Shown piece after piece: positions 7,474 to 16,951 of a stretch of 64,000 nt of DNA. The notes below the pieces were generated by a model, which did no database searches, was not told where the DNA came from, and saw only the letters and a list, made by a program, of their open reading frames with translations. How positions within the stretch are numbered: the first letter of the stretch is position 1; each line of letters opens with the position of its first letter. Position numbers and translations under genes: made by a program. Source of the stretch: JAHDCJ01 sp039028895 (GTDB lineage Bacteria; Bacteroidota; Bacteroidia; Chitinophagales; Saprospiraceae); contig JBCCHF010000002.1 of NCBI GenBank assembly GCA_039028895.1, forward strand, positions 248,001 through 312,000, given 5' to 3'.

Positions 7474-9933
7474 ATGAGCAAAAGACCGAAAAAGAAAGTC
7501 GTTAAGAAAACTACCAAAAAAACTACTAAACCCGCGGCAAAAAAAGCCACTCCTAAATCAGAAAACACAGCTCCCTTTTCCTTTGACAAGATGATCGCCG
7601 GGAAAGGTGTCTATATCGCTGCTGCCTTATTGACGGTTGTCGGATTTGTTGTTTTCAGAAAGTACTTGCTCCTCCAGCAGGTTTATATTTTCAAGGATAT
7701 CGGGTCGGATACACTCAACCTGTTTTACCCACAGTTTGTTCATATTGCAGATTATATCCGCGAATATGGCTTCCCGACTACTTGGTCATTCCGCCAGGGA
7801 ATGGGACAAAATATTCTGCCAAACAACGCAGGAGATCCGTTCAACTGGTTGATGTATCTCAAAGGTGGACACGCACTCGCCTACCTCATCGCTTATGCTG
7901 AATACCTTAAGGTCATTGCAGGAGGATTATTCTTTTTCGGGTTCTTGCGGGTACTCAACCTGAACATGTACACCAGCATTGTGGGTGCCATCCTTTATGG
8001 TTTTACGGGTTTTATGATTGTTGGCGGAGGCTGGTATATTTTCTCCTCTGAAGCCGTTTTTGCAGCTTTGCTATTCCTGGCTTTTGAGATGTACTTTTCC
8101 CGTGGCAAATGGCAACTTCTCCCGATTGCAGTCTGCCTGGTAGGGAGCTATATGGCTTATAACTTCATCCCTTATGCCATGCTCATTTTCTTCTATTCCC
8201 TTTTCAGGTTTATTGGAGAAAGGGGTTGGAATTTGCAACAATACGTAAAGTTCATGGCTGGTACTCTTCTGTACGCTTTAATAGGTTTTGGATTATCAGC
8301 CTTGTTTTCGATAAGCGGACTTGTGGCAATGGCGAATAGCCCTCGCGTTGCTGGTGATGTATCATTTTTTGCTGACCTCATGGGGAAATTCAATTTCGAA
8401 TCTTCTCTTCATTATGCAACAGCAATAATGCGTACGTTTTCTAATGACCTTATGGGAACGGGATCTGAGTACGTTGGCTACAGAAATTACCTGGAAGCCC
8501 CAATGTTCTATTGCGGTCTTTCAAGTCTCTTATTAGCCCCTCAGGTATTTGGCTTCCTTGACCGGAAACGACGCATCTTGTTTGCCATTGCAGCCTTTAT
8601 GTTCATTGCTCCGGTCATCTTGCCATTTTTAAGATATGCTTTCTGGCTTTTTGCCGGCGACTATTACCGTGGCTTTTCTCTCGTTGTGGCAGGTGGGTTG
8701 CTCTATTTTGGCTTACATGCCTTACATCATATCCTGGAAACCGGAAAGATCAATTTGGTCAACCTTGGTGTAACACTTCTGATCTTGTTGGCATTACTGT
8801 TTGTTCCCCTTGCCGAAAATGTAACAGTCGATGGTACCATCCGTAATTCAGTAGCTTTATTCCTGGTGCTTGAAGCGGGACTCATTTTCTTGCTAACTGT
8901 GCCCAATTTTAAGGCATTGGCTCAAATCGGGTTCCTTTCACTGGTTTGCCTTGAAGCGGCCTATATGTCCTCATTTCCTGTAAATAATCGCCAGGTAGTG
9001 ACTGCCCAGGAATTGGAAAGTAAAGTTGGATACAATGATTTTACAATTGATGCTGTTGATTATATCAAATCCATCGATCAGGGCTTTTACCGGATGGAAA
9101 AAGATTATAGCTCAGGAACGGCAGTTCATACCAGTATTAACGATGGTAGGATTCAAGGTTATTTCGGGACATCATCCTACCATTCATTCAATAATAATCA
9201 CTACATCAAATTCTTGACGGATGTTGAAATTATTGATCCTACCGACGAGAATGAAACCCGATGGGCACTTGGATTGAAAAGCCGTCCTCTTCTGCTGAAT
9301 TGGGCCAGTAACAAGTATTGGCTACTGAAAACTGATCAATTCCAATTACCGGGGTATTCCAAAATTCACCAGGTTGGTGATGTAAATATTTTCCAGAATA
9401 GTTATTTCGTGAATCTCGGATTCACCTACGACAAGTACATGCCTGAAAACGAGTTTACCGCTTTAGACGGCTTCCTGAAAAAGGATATCACCCTGTTTAG
9501 ATCTGTAGTTCTTTCTGAAGACCAGATTCAACGGTTTGGATCAAACCTCAGCAGGATTGATGCTGCTACCTATCCGGAAAATTATACACCGGATATCATG
9601 GTAAACGATATAAATGGACTCCGGGCTAACTTCCTTAACATTACCGACTTCAAGGAATACCGCATTGCAGGAAACATCACTGTTGATCAGCCCAAAATGT
9701 TATTCCTGTCCATGGCCCATGATAGTGGCTGGAAAGCCAAAGTCAATGGAAAATCAACCCCTATTGAACGCGTTAACATCGGATTCATGGGTATAATGCT
9801 TGATGCAGGAACAAGTGAGATTGTACTTAGTTACCAGCCGCCATTTTACCTGATATCACTATTGCTGACTATTGGTTGTTTCTTGTTGTATGTTTTCTTG
9901 CTTTGGAGATATCGTAAACAACCCGAGGCCTGA
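7474..9933 (+). CDS. YfhO-family polytopic membrane protein
   Basis: The chosen start is ATG 7474 (MSKRPKKK). An in-frame ATG at 7423 would overlap the preceding gene by 28 bases and adds no recognisable sequence. A Lys/Ala/Thr-rich cytoplasmic tail of about 35 residues is followed by some eleven or more membrane helices, a large soluble stretch from about residue 510 to 780, and a final helix (LISLLLTIGCFLLYVFLLW). Early sequence DTLNLFYPQ, FRQGMGQN and NAGDPFNWL fits the YfhO family, which is related to GT-C glycosyltransferases. Known YfhO members are linked to teichoic acid or lipid glycosylation. The Bacteroidota members are poorly characterised. Confidence 0.85.
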   Translation: MSKRPKKKVVKKTTKKTTKPAAKKATPKSENTAPFSFDKMIAGKGVYIAAALLTVVGFVVFRKYLLLQQVYIFKDIGSDTLNLFYPQFVHIADYIREYGFPTTWSFRQGMGQNILPNNAGDPFNWLMYLKGGHALAYLIAYAEYLKVIAGGLFFFGFLRVLNLNMYTSIVGAILYGFTGFMIVGGGWYIFSSEAVFAALLFLAFEMYFSRGKWQLLPIAVCLVGSYMAYNFIPYAMLIFFYSLFRFIGERGWNLQQYVKFMAGTLLYALIGFGLSALFSISGLVAMANSPRVAGDVSFFADLMGKFNFESSLHYATAIMRTFSNDLMGTGSEYVGYRNYLEAPMFYCGLSSLLLAPQVFGFLDRKRRILFAIAAFMFIAPVILPFLRYAFWLFAGDYYRGFSLVVAGGLLYFGLHALHHILETGKINLVNLGVTLLILLALLFVPLAENVTVDGTIRNSVALFLVLEAGLIFLLTVPNFKALAQIGFLSLVCLEAAYMSSFPVNNRQVVTAQELESKVGYNDFTIDAVDYIKSIDQGFYRMEKDYSSGTAVHTSINDGRIQGYFGTSSYHSFNNNHYIKFLTDVEIIDPTDENETRWALGLKSRPLLLNWASNKYWLLKTDQFQLPGYSKIHQVGDVNIFQNSYFVNLGFTYDKYMPENEFTALDGFLKKDITLFRSVVLSEDQIQRFGSNLSRIDAATYPENYTPDIMVNDINGLRANFLNITDFKEYRIAGNITVDQPKMLFLSMAHDSGWKAKVNGKSTPIERVNIGFMGIMLDAGTSEIVLSYQPPFYLISLLLTIGCFLLYVFLLWRYRKQPEA

Positions 9934-9979
9934 GAACTTGCTCACTTAAAACAGAATTTATTGCTATTACAGCTGTCCT

Positions 9980-10381
9980 TTACTGGAAAAAAATTACTTC
10001 CAGGAATGAAATTGTGTTTGCAGGTGTATTTTCTTCTTCATCCATAGTACCGAATCCGGACGCTTTAACTTGGATAAACTGATTTTCATTGGTCAATCCA
10101 AGAAAGTTACAAACACCGGAGGAATTGGTAAGACAAGATGAGATAGGATTAGTTTCGTTGTTTCGGTCATTGGCATTTTCATAGAGCTTTACTTCAGCTT
10201 GATTTATTGGCGTAGTATTATCACAAAATGGATCATTTTGAACATCGCAGGAAACCACGGTTACTGTCAATGAAGCGGTCGTTGGTGTTGGTGGAGTAAT
10301 AATGACCTCTTCCTCTCCACAGGCAATAAGCATCAACAGAACAAAAAAGACAGATAGTTTCTTGAAATCAGCCAGGAGCAT
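9980..10381 (-). CDS. Small putative lipoprotein of unknown function
   Basis: The 133-residue product has an N-terminal hydrophobic segment ending in the lipobox LIAC (Cys about residue 21), then a Pro/Thr linker (ITPPTPTT). A single beta-rich domain follows with several Cys residues (VVSCDVQ, FCDN, SSCLTNS, VCNFLG). The pattern AEVKLYEN...GVCNFLGL...VKASGFGT resembles small prealbumin-like or carboxypeptidase-regulatory-like beta sandwiches that decorate surface lipoproteins, but I cannot name a family. It converges on the YfhO gene. Confidence 0.65.
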   Translation of the reverse strand: MLLADFKKLSVFFVLLMLIACGEEEVIITPPTPTTASLTVTVVSCDVQNDPFCDNTTPINQAEVKLYENANDRNNETNPISSCLTNSSGVCNFLGLTNENQFIQVKASGFGTMDEEENTPANTISFLEVIFFQ

Positions 10382-11072
10382 GGTTTTCGTTTTTGTGTAT
10401 GTGAAAAAATTGAAGAACTCCCTGGGTATTACCAGACGTGTTCACTTATTTTATATGGAGCAATATAAAACATATTCTCTTTCCCGGGCTAATATCTTCC
10501 TTACTTGGCTATACCATCCTTTTGGTTCAGATTTTCCTATTCCCTTAAAGAAAGACCACACTATAAGGAAGGAAAATTCTTCGCCCTACCCCCTTTTAGT
10601 TCCAATGTATTCGGATATATTGGCGTCCATACTTGGTAAAAATGAGCTATTTAAGCACTTTTAACTCTGTTTTTTAGAGGATAATAAAAAACTATGGTGA
10701 TTACAAAATTGGCAATATTGATATTAATTGTAATTGCATGCTCCTATCATTGCACGGTGTTTAAGCATGGTGTTCGGAGCAGCATTGAACGTCGAGTAAA
10801 TAAATGAACTTCTCATCTATTTATAGCTCATACTTACTTTCGATAGTCATCGGCCTAAGCTTTATATAAAAACAAAACTATTAGAGATAAGATACCACAA
10901 AATTAAGGCATCTGAATGGCATATTATTTGTAATGTCGCTGTAAGAAAAAATGCTTCGGTAGAGCTAGGTAAAAGGTCTTATTACTAAACTACAGAAACT
11001 TCTAATTCGAGCAGTTTGATATTCAGAAATTCGAAACCAACAGATAACATATAATTAAATAAAAATTAGAAC
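10382..11072. other. 690-base intergenic stretch
   Basis: Apart from a possible 37-codon ORF (10694-10807), this stretch is AT-rich and shows no convincing gene. A longer open frame at 10302-10664 runs antisense into the lipoprotein gene and its translation has no recognisable features. I found no strong terminator, tRNA-like fold or clean TAnnTTTG promoter. The 3' half probably holds the promoter of the gene at 11073. Confidence 0.5.
10694..10807 (+). CDS. Possible 37-residue lipoprotein-like small ORF
   Basis: ATG 10694 opens MVITKLAILILIVIACSYHC and stops at TGA 10805. The N-terminus is a short hydrophobic run ending in IAC, which resembles a lipobox, followed by a short basic tail (SIERRVNK). 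Entericidin-sized lipoproteins look like this, but so could chance in AT-rich DNA. No ribosome site is clear. It stands alone in a 690-base gap. Only comparison with relatives would settle it. Confidence 0.25.
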   Translation: MVITKLAILILIVIACSYHCTVFKHGVRSSIERRVNK

Positions 11073-12563
11073 ATGAGGACATTAGTATTTTTATTCGTAG
11101 CGATATTCTTCTTAAGTGAGAATGGTTATTCGCAGCTGGGAGTCAAGACATTAGATACTGAGAACCTTCGGGGGGACATAGAAAAAGTAATTGAATCCAA
11201 ATTCAAATGGGACGAGGAAAGTGGTGGATTTATATCTCAGAAAGAAACCATTAAAAAGTTCGATTCTGAGGGCAATTTAATGAGTAAAACGCTTATTGAC
11301 TATCCTACAGAGCAACAAATGGCCCTTTTCGGGAATGTGTCAGATATGGAGGAAATTGCGGTTGAAATGGAACTGTATAACTACCAGGGTAAACTAAAAG
11401 GACAGATTTCAAAAAGTGTTCCTCCCAGTAGGCTCAAGGATCACTATACAACGTATGAGTACAATACTTCGGGTCAACTATTGCAGAAGAAGAAAACATC
11501 TCAGAACACATTCGGCGGAACCACTTCTGAATATAAAGTTTTCACTTATGACTCTGAAGGAAAAAAGCTGAGTATGGTTCACTATATAGACGAAGAAAAG
11601 CCAGGTAGTTTTTTTAGAAAAGAAAAGTACACTCACGCCGGAAATGCAACAACAGCTAGTGTTGAAGAGTATAGATACGGCAAAAGTGAAGTCAATAGGT
11701 ATCTGACAGAGGTATATAAAAATGACCAACTAATCTCCGCCACGATTAAAAACAAAGACGGCAAATCCAGCGAGACTGTATACTCCTACCAGGATGGTAA
11801 TCTGATTTTGAAGGAAACTAATACTCCGGAAGGCAAGACCTATGGCTTTAAGAATGAATACTCAAATAATGTACTCGTAAAAAAGGTCCAAACCTATTTG
11901 AATGGTAGCACTACGCTTACTCTGTATGACAATTATGGCAATCAAACAAGTTATACTTCCACTAATGCCAAAGGAGAAGAGAGTAGCAAAACGAAAAATG
12001 TATACCAATACGACGACAACGGGAACTGGTTACAGCAGTACTACGAGGGCCTTTCTGATACGTATTATCATACACGGGAAATTTACTACAGAAATGGCAA
12101 GAAAGTGGGAACCTTAGCCTTTGATGATTCCTTCATCACCAATAATGGAGATGTTAAAACAGCCCAAAAGGTAGAGGTCAAGAAACCCTCATCAGCTAAT
12201 ACAAAACCTAGCATTCGTTCAGAAAAATGGGATTATACCTTATTAAAAGAAAACTTTAGAAGTACCCAGGCTCCTGCGGGTAAAATAGCTCTATCCACCA
12301 CTGACGGAACAGTATTGGATTATGGCAGTTTGATAAGTCTAACAATTGAGATTCCTGTCCAGCCCACGAAAGTATTGAATTATGATGGAAAAGTGGTGGA
12401 CTATCATTACAGCAATGAAGAGAAGTATCACTTGTGGTCAATTCGTCCGGAAAAAAGTGAAGAAGCGGTTTTAATGAAACTCAAAATTCCGGAAGACCCG
12501 AGTCAATCGCGTGAGCTGATGGTTTTGCTTAACGAGTCAGTACTTGAATTCATAATTAAATAG
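11073..12563 (+). CDS. Secreted YD/RHS-like repeat protein of unknown function
   Basis: A signal peptide (LVFLFVAIFFLSENGYSQ) precedes about 370 residues of repeated motifs such as KKFDSEGNLMSK, TYEYNTSGQLLQKK, FTYDSEGKKLSM, LYDNYGNQTSY and YQYDDNGNWLQ. These are YD-like repeats as found in RHS proteins and in Bacteroidota surface proteins with DxxGN turns. The last 130 residues form a separate beta-rich region. There is no toxin domain or T9SS tail, so it is not an RHS toxin. It was probably duplicated or co-regulated with the next secreted protein, 53 bases downstream on the same strand. Confidence 0.65.
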   Translation: MRTLVFLFVAIFFLSENGYSQLGVKTLDTENLRGDIEKVIESKFKWDEESGGFISQKETIKKFDSEGNLMSKTLIDYPTEQQMALFGNVSDMEEIAVEMELYNYQGKLKGQISKSVPPSRLKDHYTTYEYNTSGQLLQKKKTSQNTFGGTTSEYKVFTYDSEGKKLSMVHYIDEEKPGSFFRKEKYTHAGNATTASVEEYRYGKSEVNRYLTEVYKNDQLISATIKNKDGKSSETVYSYQDGNLILKETNTPEGKTYGFKNEYSNNVLVKKVQTYLNGSTTLTLYDNYGNQTSYTSTNAKGEESSKTKNVYQYDDNGNWLQQYYEGLSDTYYHTREIYYRNGKKVGTLAFDDSFITNNGDVKTAQKVEVKKPSSANTKPSIRSEKWDYTLLKENFRSTQAPAGKIALSTTDGTVLDYGSLISLTIEIPVQPTKVLNYDGKVVDYHYSNEEKYHLWSIRPEKSEEAVLMKLKIPEDPSQSRELMVLLNESVLEFIIK

Positions 12564-12616
12564 ATCGTGTCATTCTAATAAACCGAGCTTTTGCCTTTTG
12601 TTCAAAACCTATTTCA

Positions 12617-14200
12617 ATGAGAAATATCTTTTTAGTCTTTGTAAGCATTTTCGTATCTGCAACCTTCCATTTTTCTTATGGTCAGTCTGAGGATATGAAT
12701 AAATTATCGGCATCGCTTAATGAGCTCCTTAAGGGAAATGGATGGAGTCCCTTAGGTACTTGGAATTTTGATGCAGAGGACTTGCCTTTTACCAATGAAA
12801 TTTATCTTCATCAAGGCAATCAATATTTAGTTGTTGCTTTTCAGGAATATAAAAACCCCCCAATTAGTTTTTCCCTAACTAAAGTTTTTCCTGATAAGAG
12901 TACCAAATTTCTTGCAAACTCCAACTCCTTTGGAGAGGGAACAGGTCAAGCCTTGAGAATTAATGCAACGAAAAAGACAGACGGAATAAGTTATTACTTT
13001 AGTCTTGAACAAAAATCGGGTTCCAATGACGAAACGATGGTAGCCATATTTTATAAAAGCAATGACAATGAATCATCAGACCCTTCTGAAAATGCTACTG
13101 AAAACTATTTGACCAAAGCAGAACAGAGAAATTGGGCAGAATTAATCCATAATGTACCTCGAAAACAAAATCCTCCTAATTGGGAAGGTGTAGTTAAAAG
13201 TACACTTTCCAAGGTAGAGGTTGAAAATATAGAGACAAAGACAATTGTTTGGAAAGGAGATGTTTCAGACATGTACAGCATTAGTGATAATTATGTTTCA
13301 TACGGATTAACCACAAAAAAGAATTTTGTTCTTTCAAGTGAATTCAGGTATTTCATTGAAAATATAAAGACCGGAAAGAAATATCAGATTGAATCCGATT
13401 TTCCTATTTTTCTTATAAACGACTCTTTGGTTTACCGCCCGGAGAGTATTGAGGATTTTAAAGAAAGGGTTGGGACAGTGATCAATTTTGAGACCAATGA
13501 GGAGGTATATTATCCTTCGATCAACACGCGTTTTAGCAGTTTTGAGTCAAAGGGCAAGAACCTGGAAACGGCATTGGAAAAAGGATTCGAACTATCAGGT
13601 TTTTACACCATCAAAAAAACGGGGGAGAGAATTCTATGGCTCGGCAGCGGCTACTACATCAAGGATCCAACTAACAGAAATCAAAACCCCGTACTTTACG
13701 GCCCTGATCATCAAGCTATTGATCTGCCAGAGATACGACTCGCCTCTTTTTCTCATAATTTTTATGAGTGGGCCTTAAATAAGCCTCGGAACTGGATAGG
13801 TGAAGAACGATTTTATCTTCCTCGATTTGGGCAGTATTCGAACGTCGGCTACCGATATGTTATACTGACCAAAGAGGGCTATTACGAAATCAATACAAAA
13901 ACAAAAGAGGTAAAACCGACTGCCCCAAAATTTGCTCCTGTAATAGCAAACAATAAGTATAGGCCCGATATTATTCAGTTGGAACGGGGAATTCTGTATA
14001 TTTCTGCTTATGAAGAAGGCGAAAGTGAAAAGGTAAGAGCCTTGTACGATAAGAATACCCAGAAATTCAAGTATTATGGTGAGAAAGATGCTGAGGAAAG
14101 GAAGATTTTTGAATACTTGAAAGTCTATGAACACAAGTATAGCAAGTTCTCAAATGTCCTTTCTCCAAAACACCTGAGACTGCGATTAGTGGATTTTTAA
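12617..14200 (+). CDS. Secreted protein of unknown function
   Basis: I do not recognise this 527-residue protein. It begins with a signal peptide (NIFLVFVSIFVSATFHFSYGQ) and the rest is beta-rich with many aromatic and charged residues and no transmembrane segment. The later half alternates strands and turns (for example FYLPRFGQ, GYRYVILTKEGYYEINTKT), as in WG- or Kelch-like beta-propellers, though no repeat is clean. It has no T9SS sorting tail, so it is probably periplasmic. It lies 53 bases after the preceding secreted-protein gene and ends just before a strong bidirectional terminator. Confidence 0.6.
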   Translation: MRNIFLVFVSIFVSATFHFSYGQSEDMNKLSASLNELLKGNGWSPLGTWNFDAEDLPFTNEIYLHQGNQYLVVAFQEYKNPPISFSLTKVFPDKSTKFLANSNSFGEGTGQALRINATKKTDGISYYFSLEQKSGSNDETMVAIFYKSNDNESSDPSENATENYLTKAEQRNWAELIHNVPRKQNPPNWEGVVKSTLSKVEVENIETKTIVWKGDVSDMYSISDNYVSYGLTTKKNFVLSSEFRYFIENIKTGKKYQIESDFPIFLINDSLVYRPESIEDFKERVGTVINFETNEEVYYPSINTRFSSFESKGKNLETALEKGFELSGFYTIKKTGERILWLGSGYYIKDPTNRNQNPVLYGPDHQAIDLPEIRLASFSHNFYEWALNKPRNWIGEERFYLPRFGQYSNVGYRYVILTKEGYYEINTKTKEVKPTAPKFAPVIANNKYRPDIIQLERGILYISAYEEGESEKVRALYDKNTQKFKYYGEKDAEERKIFEYLKVYEHKYSKFSNVLSPKHLRLRLVDF

Positions 14201-14212
14201 TTAAGCACTAAA

Positions 14213-14249
14213 TTTTTTCAATAAGAAACATCACTTTTTATTGAAAAAA
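14213..14249. terminator. Bidirectional rho-independent terminator
   Basis: A perfect 12-base inverted repeat, TTTTTTCAATAA (14213-14224) and TTATTGAAAAAA (14238-14249), encloses a 13-base loop. It sits in the convergent gap between the genes ending at 14200 and 14274. The A/T arms give a U-run in either direction, although the stem is GC-poor. Confidence 0.6.
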
Positions 14250-14273
14250 GAATACGGTAGAAATTAACCACAA

Positions 14274-15953
14274 CTACTCCGTCCTCAAAATAAACACCTC
14301 CAAACTATCTGATGCGTTTTCTGGTAACGGGGTGATAAATCGATGAGAAATCCTGTAGTCAAACTGCGGAAGATTATTAACCGGAATATCCTTTACAGGA
14401 AATGCAACCCGCTCATATCGATTTTGAGAAAGGAACATTTCGAAAATGGAGCTGAATTTAGTCCAGTGTTTCCTGAAAACGATGATATCAGGCACCAACA
14501 TGCCATCTTCAGGTAAGTTGTTTCCCAGAAAACCAACTGTCGTTTTGGTTCCTAAGTAGTACATAAATGCTGGCTCTTCGTAATTTGTTGCCAATACCAT
14601 CTCTTCTGTTGCTTTGCCAAATCGAGCATCGAGCATTGGAATTACAATATCCAATGGTCCTTTATAACGATGAATCATTTCATAGGTTCGTTCGCTAATG
14701 ATTTCCAACTTAGCGGGGATGCTTGATACACAAATACAAACCACCAAAACAATACCCAATGCTGGCCGAATCCACTTTAGTTTAACTCTTTCTGCCCAGT
14801 CATATACCAATAACAGGTCAAAAATTATTGAGGCATACATTAAAGGAAAAAGCAACAAATAGTAGCGCGTAAACAGATGCGTATTTTCCGGTAAACGGCA
14901 GATAACAACCAAGTAAACTATAAAGTTCAGTGAGAAGAAAAATGTACCAGTCATTTTCCTGTAGTCTACAATATTGTAAAAGCTATTCTCCACCGCTGTG
15001 TACAACAGAAAACCGATTACACACAGTTTGAGAAATAAGGCCGGAATCAGAAAATCATAGGTAAACAGGAACCCCATTATCTCCTGTAGATTTTTTCGCA
15101 TTGGCACTGTCATACCAGACTCTGCAAATGGCTGAAAAAATCCGAATGTAGGCACCACCAATAACGCACTGAACAGTATTGGAAAAAGCCGGAGTAATAC
15201 TTTCCTGCATTTGACACTTACCGATTTACCTTTTCCGGTAACGGTTTTAAACAAACCAGGTAGTAACCACAATCCCAAAAATCCGACAAAAATGAAGTAC
15301 AATGGATGAAAGGTAAAAAACATCAATGCCAGGCAAATCGATAGCAAGCATTTCGTTAACCACGGCCTTCTAGCCATTCCCAAATAAAGATGAACAATCC
15401 AGTATAAAGCTAATCCAGACAGCAGGATCATCAAAGAATAATATCTCACTTCTCTTAGGTGCAGACTTAATGAGACATTCAATGTACACAGCAATAAAAA
15501 CAGGAAAACAGCTATTTGCCTCCGCTTAGGCTCAACCAGGAATATACATGCCCGGAGCATAAAAAACAGACCGATAATGCCCGTTACTGCAAACCAGGTT
15601 CGAAGGATCAGGGTTTTTGTGTAAAAATTATCCGTAAGTTCAGCCAGCCAATAAGCCGGCACACACCAATAGTAGCCAGCCCAAATAGGTAAAGTAGAAG
15701 CTTGCAGATTTTCGTTAAAACGGTTGTATGAACCATCAGGATTGACCTGGTAGGCATAAACGATATTCTTCCCGTCTGTAATTTTTGGATAACCAAACTC
15801 TGCAGTAAACCTGGCCTGCATTACGGTGTGAGATTCATCATTCCACAGTAATGGAAAGGCGATATTGGCGAAAACAGAAAACAAAAAAATTACGCAGATC
15901 AGCGTATTGAGCACATACCAAAATGCGTTATTATGACTGAGCGACCTAGTCAT
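14274..15953 (-). CDS. GT-C (ArnT/PMT-like, GT39-type) membrane glycosyltransferase
   Basis: This 559-residue protein has about eleven to thirteen predicted membrane helices. The first extracytoplasmic loop starts LLWNDESHTVMQARF, matching the Asp/Glu catalytic motif of GT-C transferases that use polyprenyl-phosphate sugars (ArnT, PMT). A soluble domain follows the last helix (about residue 420 on). ArnT is about 550 residues with the same plan. It is divergent from the GT2, formyltransferase and aminotransferase genes, with about 58 bases between start codons. It is a good candidate for the enzyme that delivers the sugar made by those genes to lipid A or another periplasmic acceptor. The acceptor is unknown. 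Confidence 0.72.
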   Translation of the reverse strand: MTRSLSHNNAFWYVLNTLICVIFLFSVFANIAFPLLWNDESHTVMQARFTAEFGYPKITDGKNIVYAYQVNPDGSYNRFNENLQASTLPIWAGYYWCVPAYWLAELTDNFYTKTLILRTWFAVTGIIGLFFMLRACIFLVEPKRRQIAVFLFLLLCTLNVSLSLHLREVRYYSLMILLSGLALYWIVHLYLGMARRPWLTKCLLSICLALMFFTFHPLYFIFVGFLGLWLLPGLFKTVTGKGKSVSVKCRKVLLRLFPILFSALLVVPTFGFFQPFAESGMTVPMRKNLQEIMGFLFTYDFLIPALFLKLCVIGFLLYTAVENSFYNIVDYRKMTGTFFFSLNFIVYLVVICRLPENTHLFTRYYLLLFPLMYASIIFDLLLVYDWAERVKLKWIRPALGIVLVVCICVSSIPAKLEIISERTYEMIHRYKGPLDIVIPMLDARFGKATEEMVLATNYEEPAFMYYLGTKTTVGFLGNNLPEDGMLVPDIIVFRKHWTKFSSIFEMFLSQNRYERVAFPVKDIPVNNLPQFDYRISHRFITPLPENASDSLEVFILRTE

Positions 15954-16011
15954 TAGTATTTCTCCTTGGAGCTCCCTTGGTGTGAATCAAATTCATTTCT
16001 ATCTTTATCGC

Positions 16012-16947
16012 ATGCCAGATAACCCGCATATTTCTATTGTTTCACCGGTATACCGAGCCGAAGAAACCGTTGACAAACTTGTCGAAGAGATTGAACGGGC
16101 TGTTCAAACAATTGGGCAATCATTCGAGATTATTCTCGTGGAAGACGGTAGCCCTGATAATTCCTGGAGCAAAATAGAAAAAAACTGTCAATCCAATCCA
16201 AAGGTAAAAGGCATAAAACTGAGCAGGAATTTTGGTCAGCATTACGCAATTACTGCCGGCTTAAGACACGCCAAAGGAGATTGGGTCGTGGTTATGGATT
16301 GCGATCTCCAGGACAGGCCGGAAGAAATTCCCAACTTATACGAAAAGGCGTCAGGTGGATTTGACCTGGTTTATGCCAGGCGATCAGATAGAAAAGATGG
16401 CTTTATGAAAAAGCTGTCTTCCAGGATTTTCTATTCACTGTTTAGTTATCTGACAGATACTTTTCAGGATAGAACTATTGCCAACTTTGGTATTTACAGA
16501 AGACAGGTTATCGAGGCCATTTTGGAAATGGGCGATTACATTCGTTATTTCCCGACAATGTCTCAATGGGTAGGATTCAAAAAAGCATACATGGAAGTGG
16601 ATCACGGCAAACGCGATCATGGCTCATCTTCCTACACTTTCGGAAAACTCCTTGATCTTGCACTCAATAACATAATTGCGTTTTCAGACAAACCACTTCG
16701 ACTAACAGTTAAGCTAGGATTCTTTATCTCCTTGATTTCCGGAATAATAGGTCTCACTTATCTTATCCAATATTTTATTGGCGGTTTTGATGTTGAAGGA
16801 TGGGCATCTTTAATTATATCCCTTTGGTTTTTAGCTGGTATCATAATTTTCATCCTTGGCATAGTAGGTATTTACATAGGGAAGACCTTTGAAAAAGTAA
16901 AGGAGCGGCCTATTTTTATTATCCAGGAAAAACTGAATATCGATTAA
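16012..16947 (+). CDS. ArnC/GtrB-like polyprenyl-phosphate glycosyltransferase (GT2)
   Basis: I prefer ATG 16012 (MPDNPHISIVSPVYRAEE) over a GTG 30 bases upstream, because the GT2 strand begins there. The protein has the GT-A fold motifs ILVEDGSPDNSW and VMDCDLQDRPEE (metal DxD-type site), then SRNFGQHYAI and two C-terminal membrane helices (about 235-260 and 270-295) ending in IGKTFEKVKERP. This is the architecture of ArnC, GtrB and dolichol-phosphate mannose synthase, which load a nucleotide sugar onto undecaprenyl phosphate at the inner membrane face. The next gene starts four bases after its stop. Confidence 0.87.
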   Translation: MPDNPHISIVSPVYRAEETVDKLVEEIERAVQTIGQSFEIILVEDGSPDNSWSKIEKNCQSNPKVKGIKLSRNFGQHYAITAGLRHAKGDWVVVMDCDLQDRPEEIPNLYEKASGGFDLVYARRSDRKDGFMKKLSSRIFYSLFSYLTDTFQDRTIANFGIYRRQVIEAILEMGDYIRYFPTMSQWVGFKKAYMEVDHGKRDHGSSSYTFGKLLDLALNNIIAFSDKPLRLTVKLGFFISLISGIIGLTYLIQYFIGGFDVEGWASLIISLWFLAGIIIFILGIVGIYIGKTFEKVKERPIFIIQEKLNID

Positions 16948-16951
16948 GGCG

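Noticed and set aside
10302..10664. 120-residue plus-strand ORF overlapping the lipoprotein gene
   Set aside because: It is antisense to the lipoprotein start and its translation lacks domains, a signal or plausible codon pattern.
11073..12563. RHS/polymorphic toxin
   Set aside because: YD-like repeats are present but there is no RHS core, protease site, variable toxin tip or immunity gene.
13775..14134. 119-residue minus-strand ORF inside the secreted-protein gene
   Set aside because: It is fully contained in a well-supported coding frame with a signal peptide; composition is that of a shadow.
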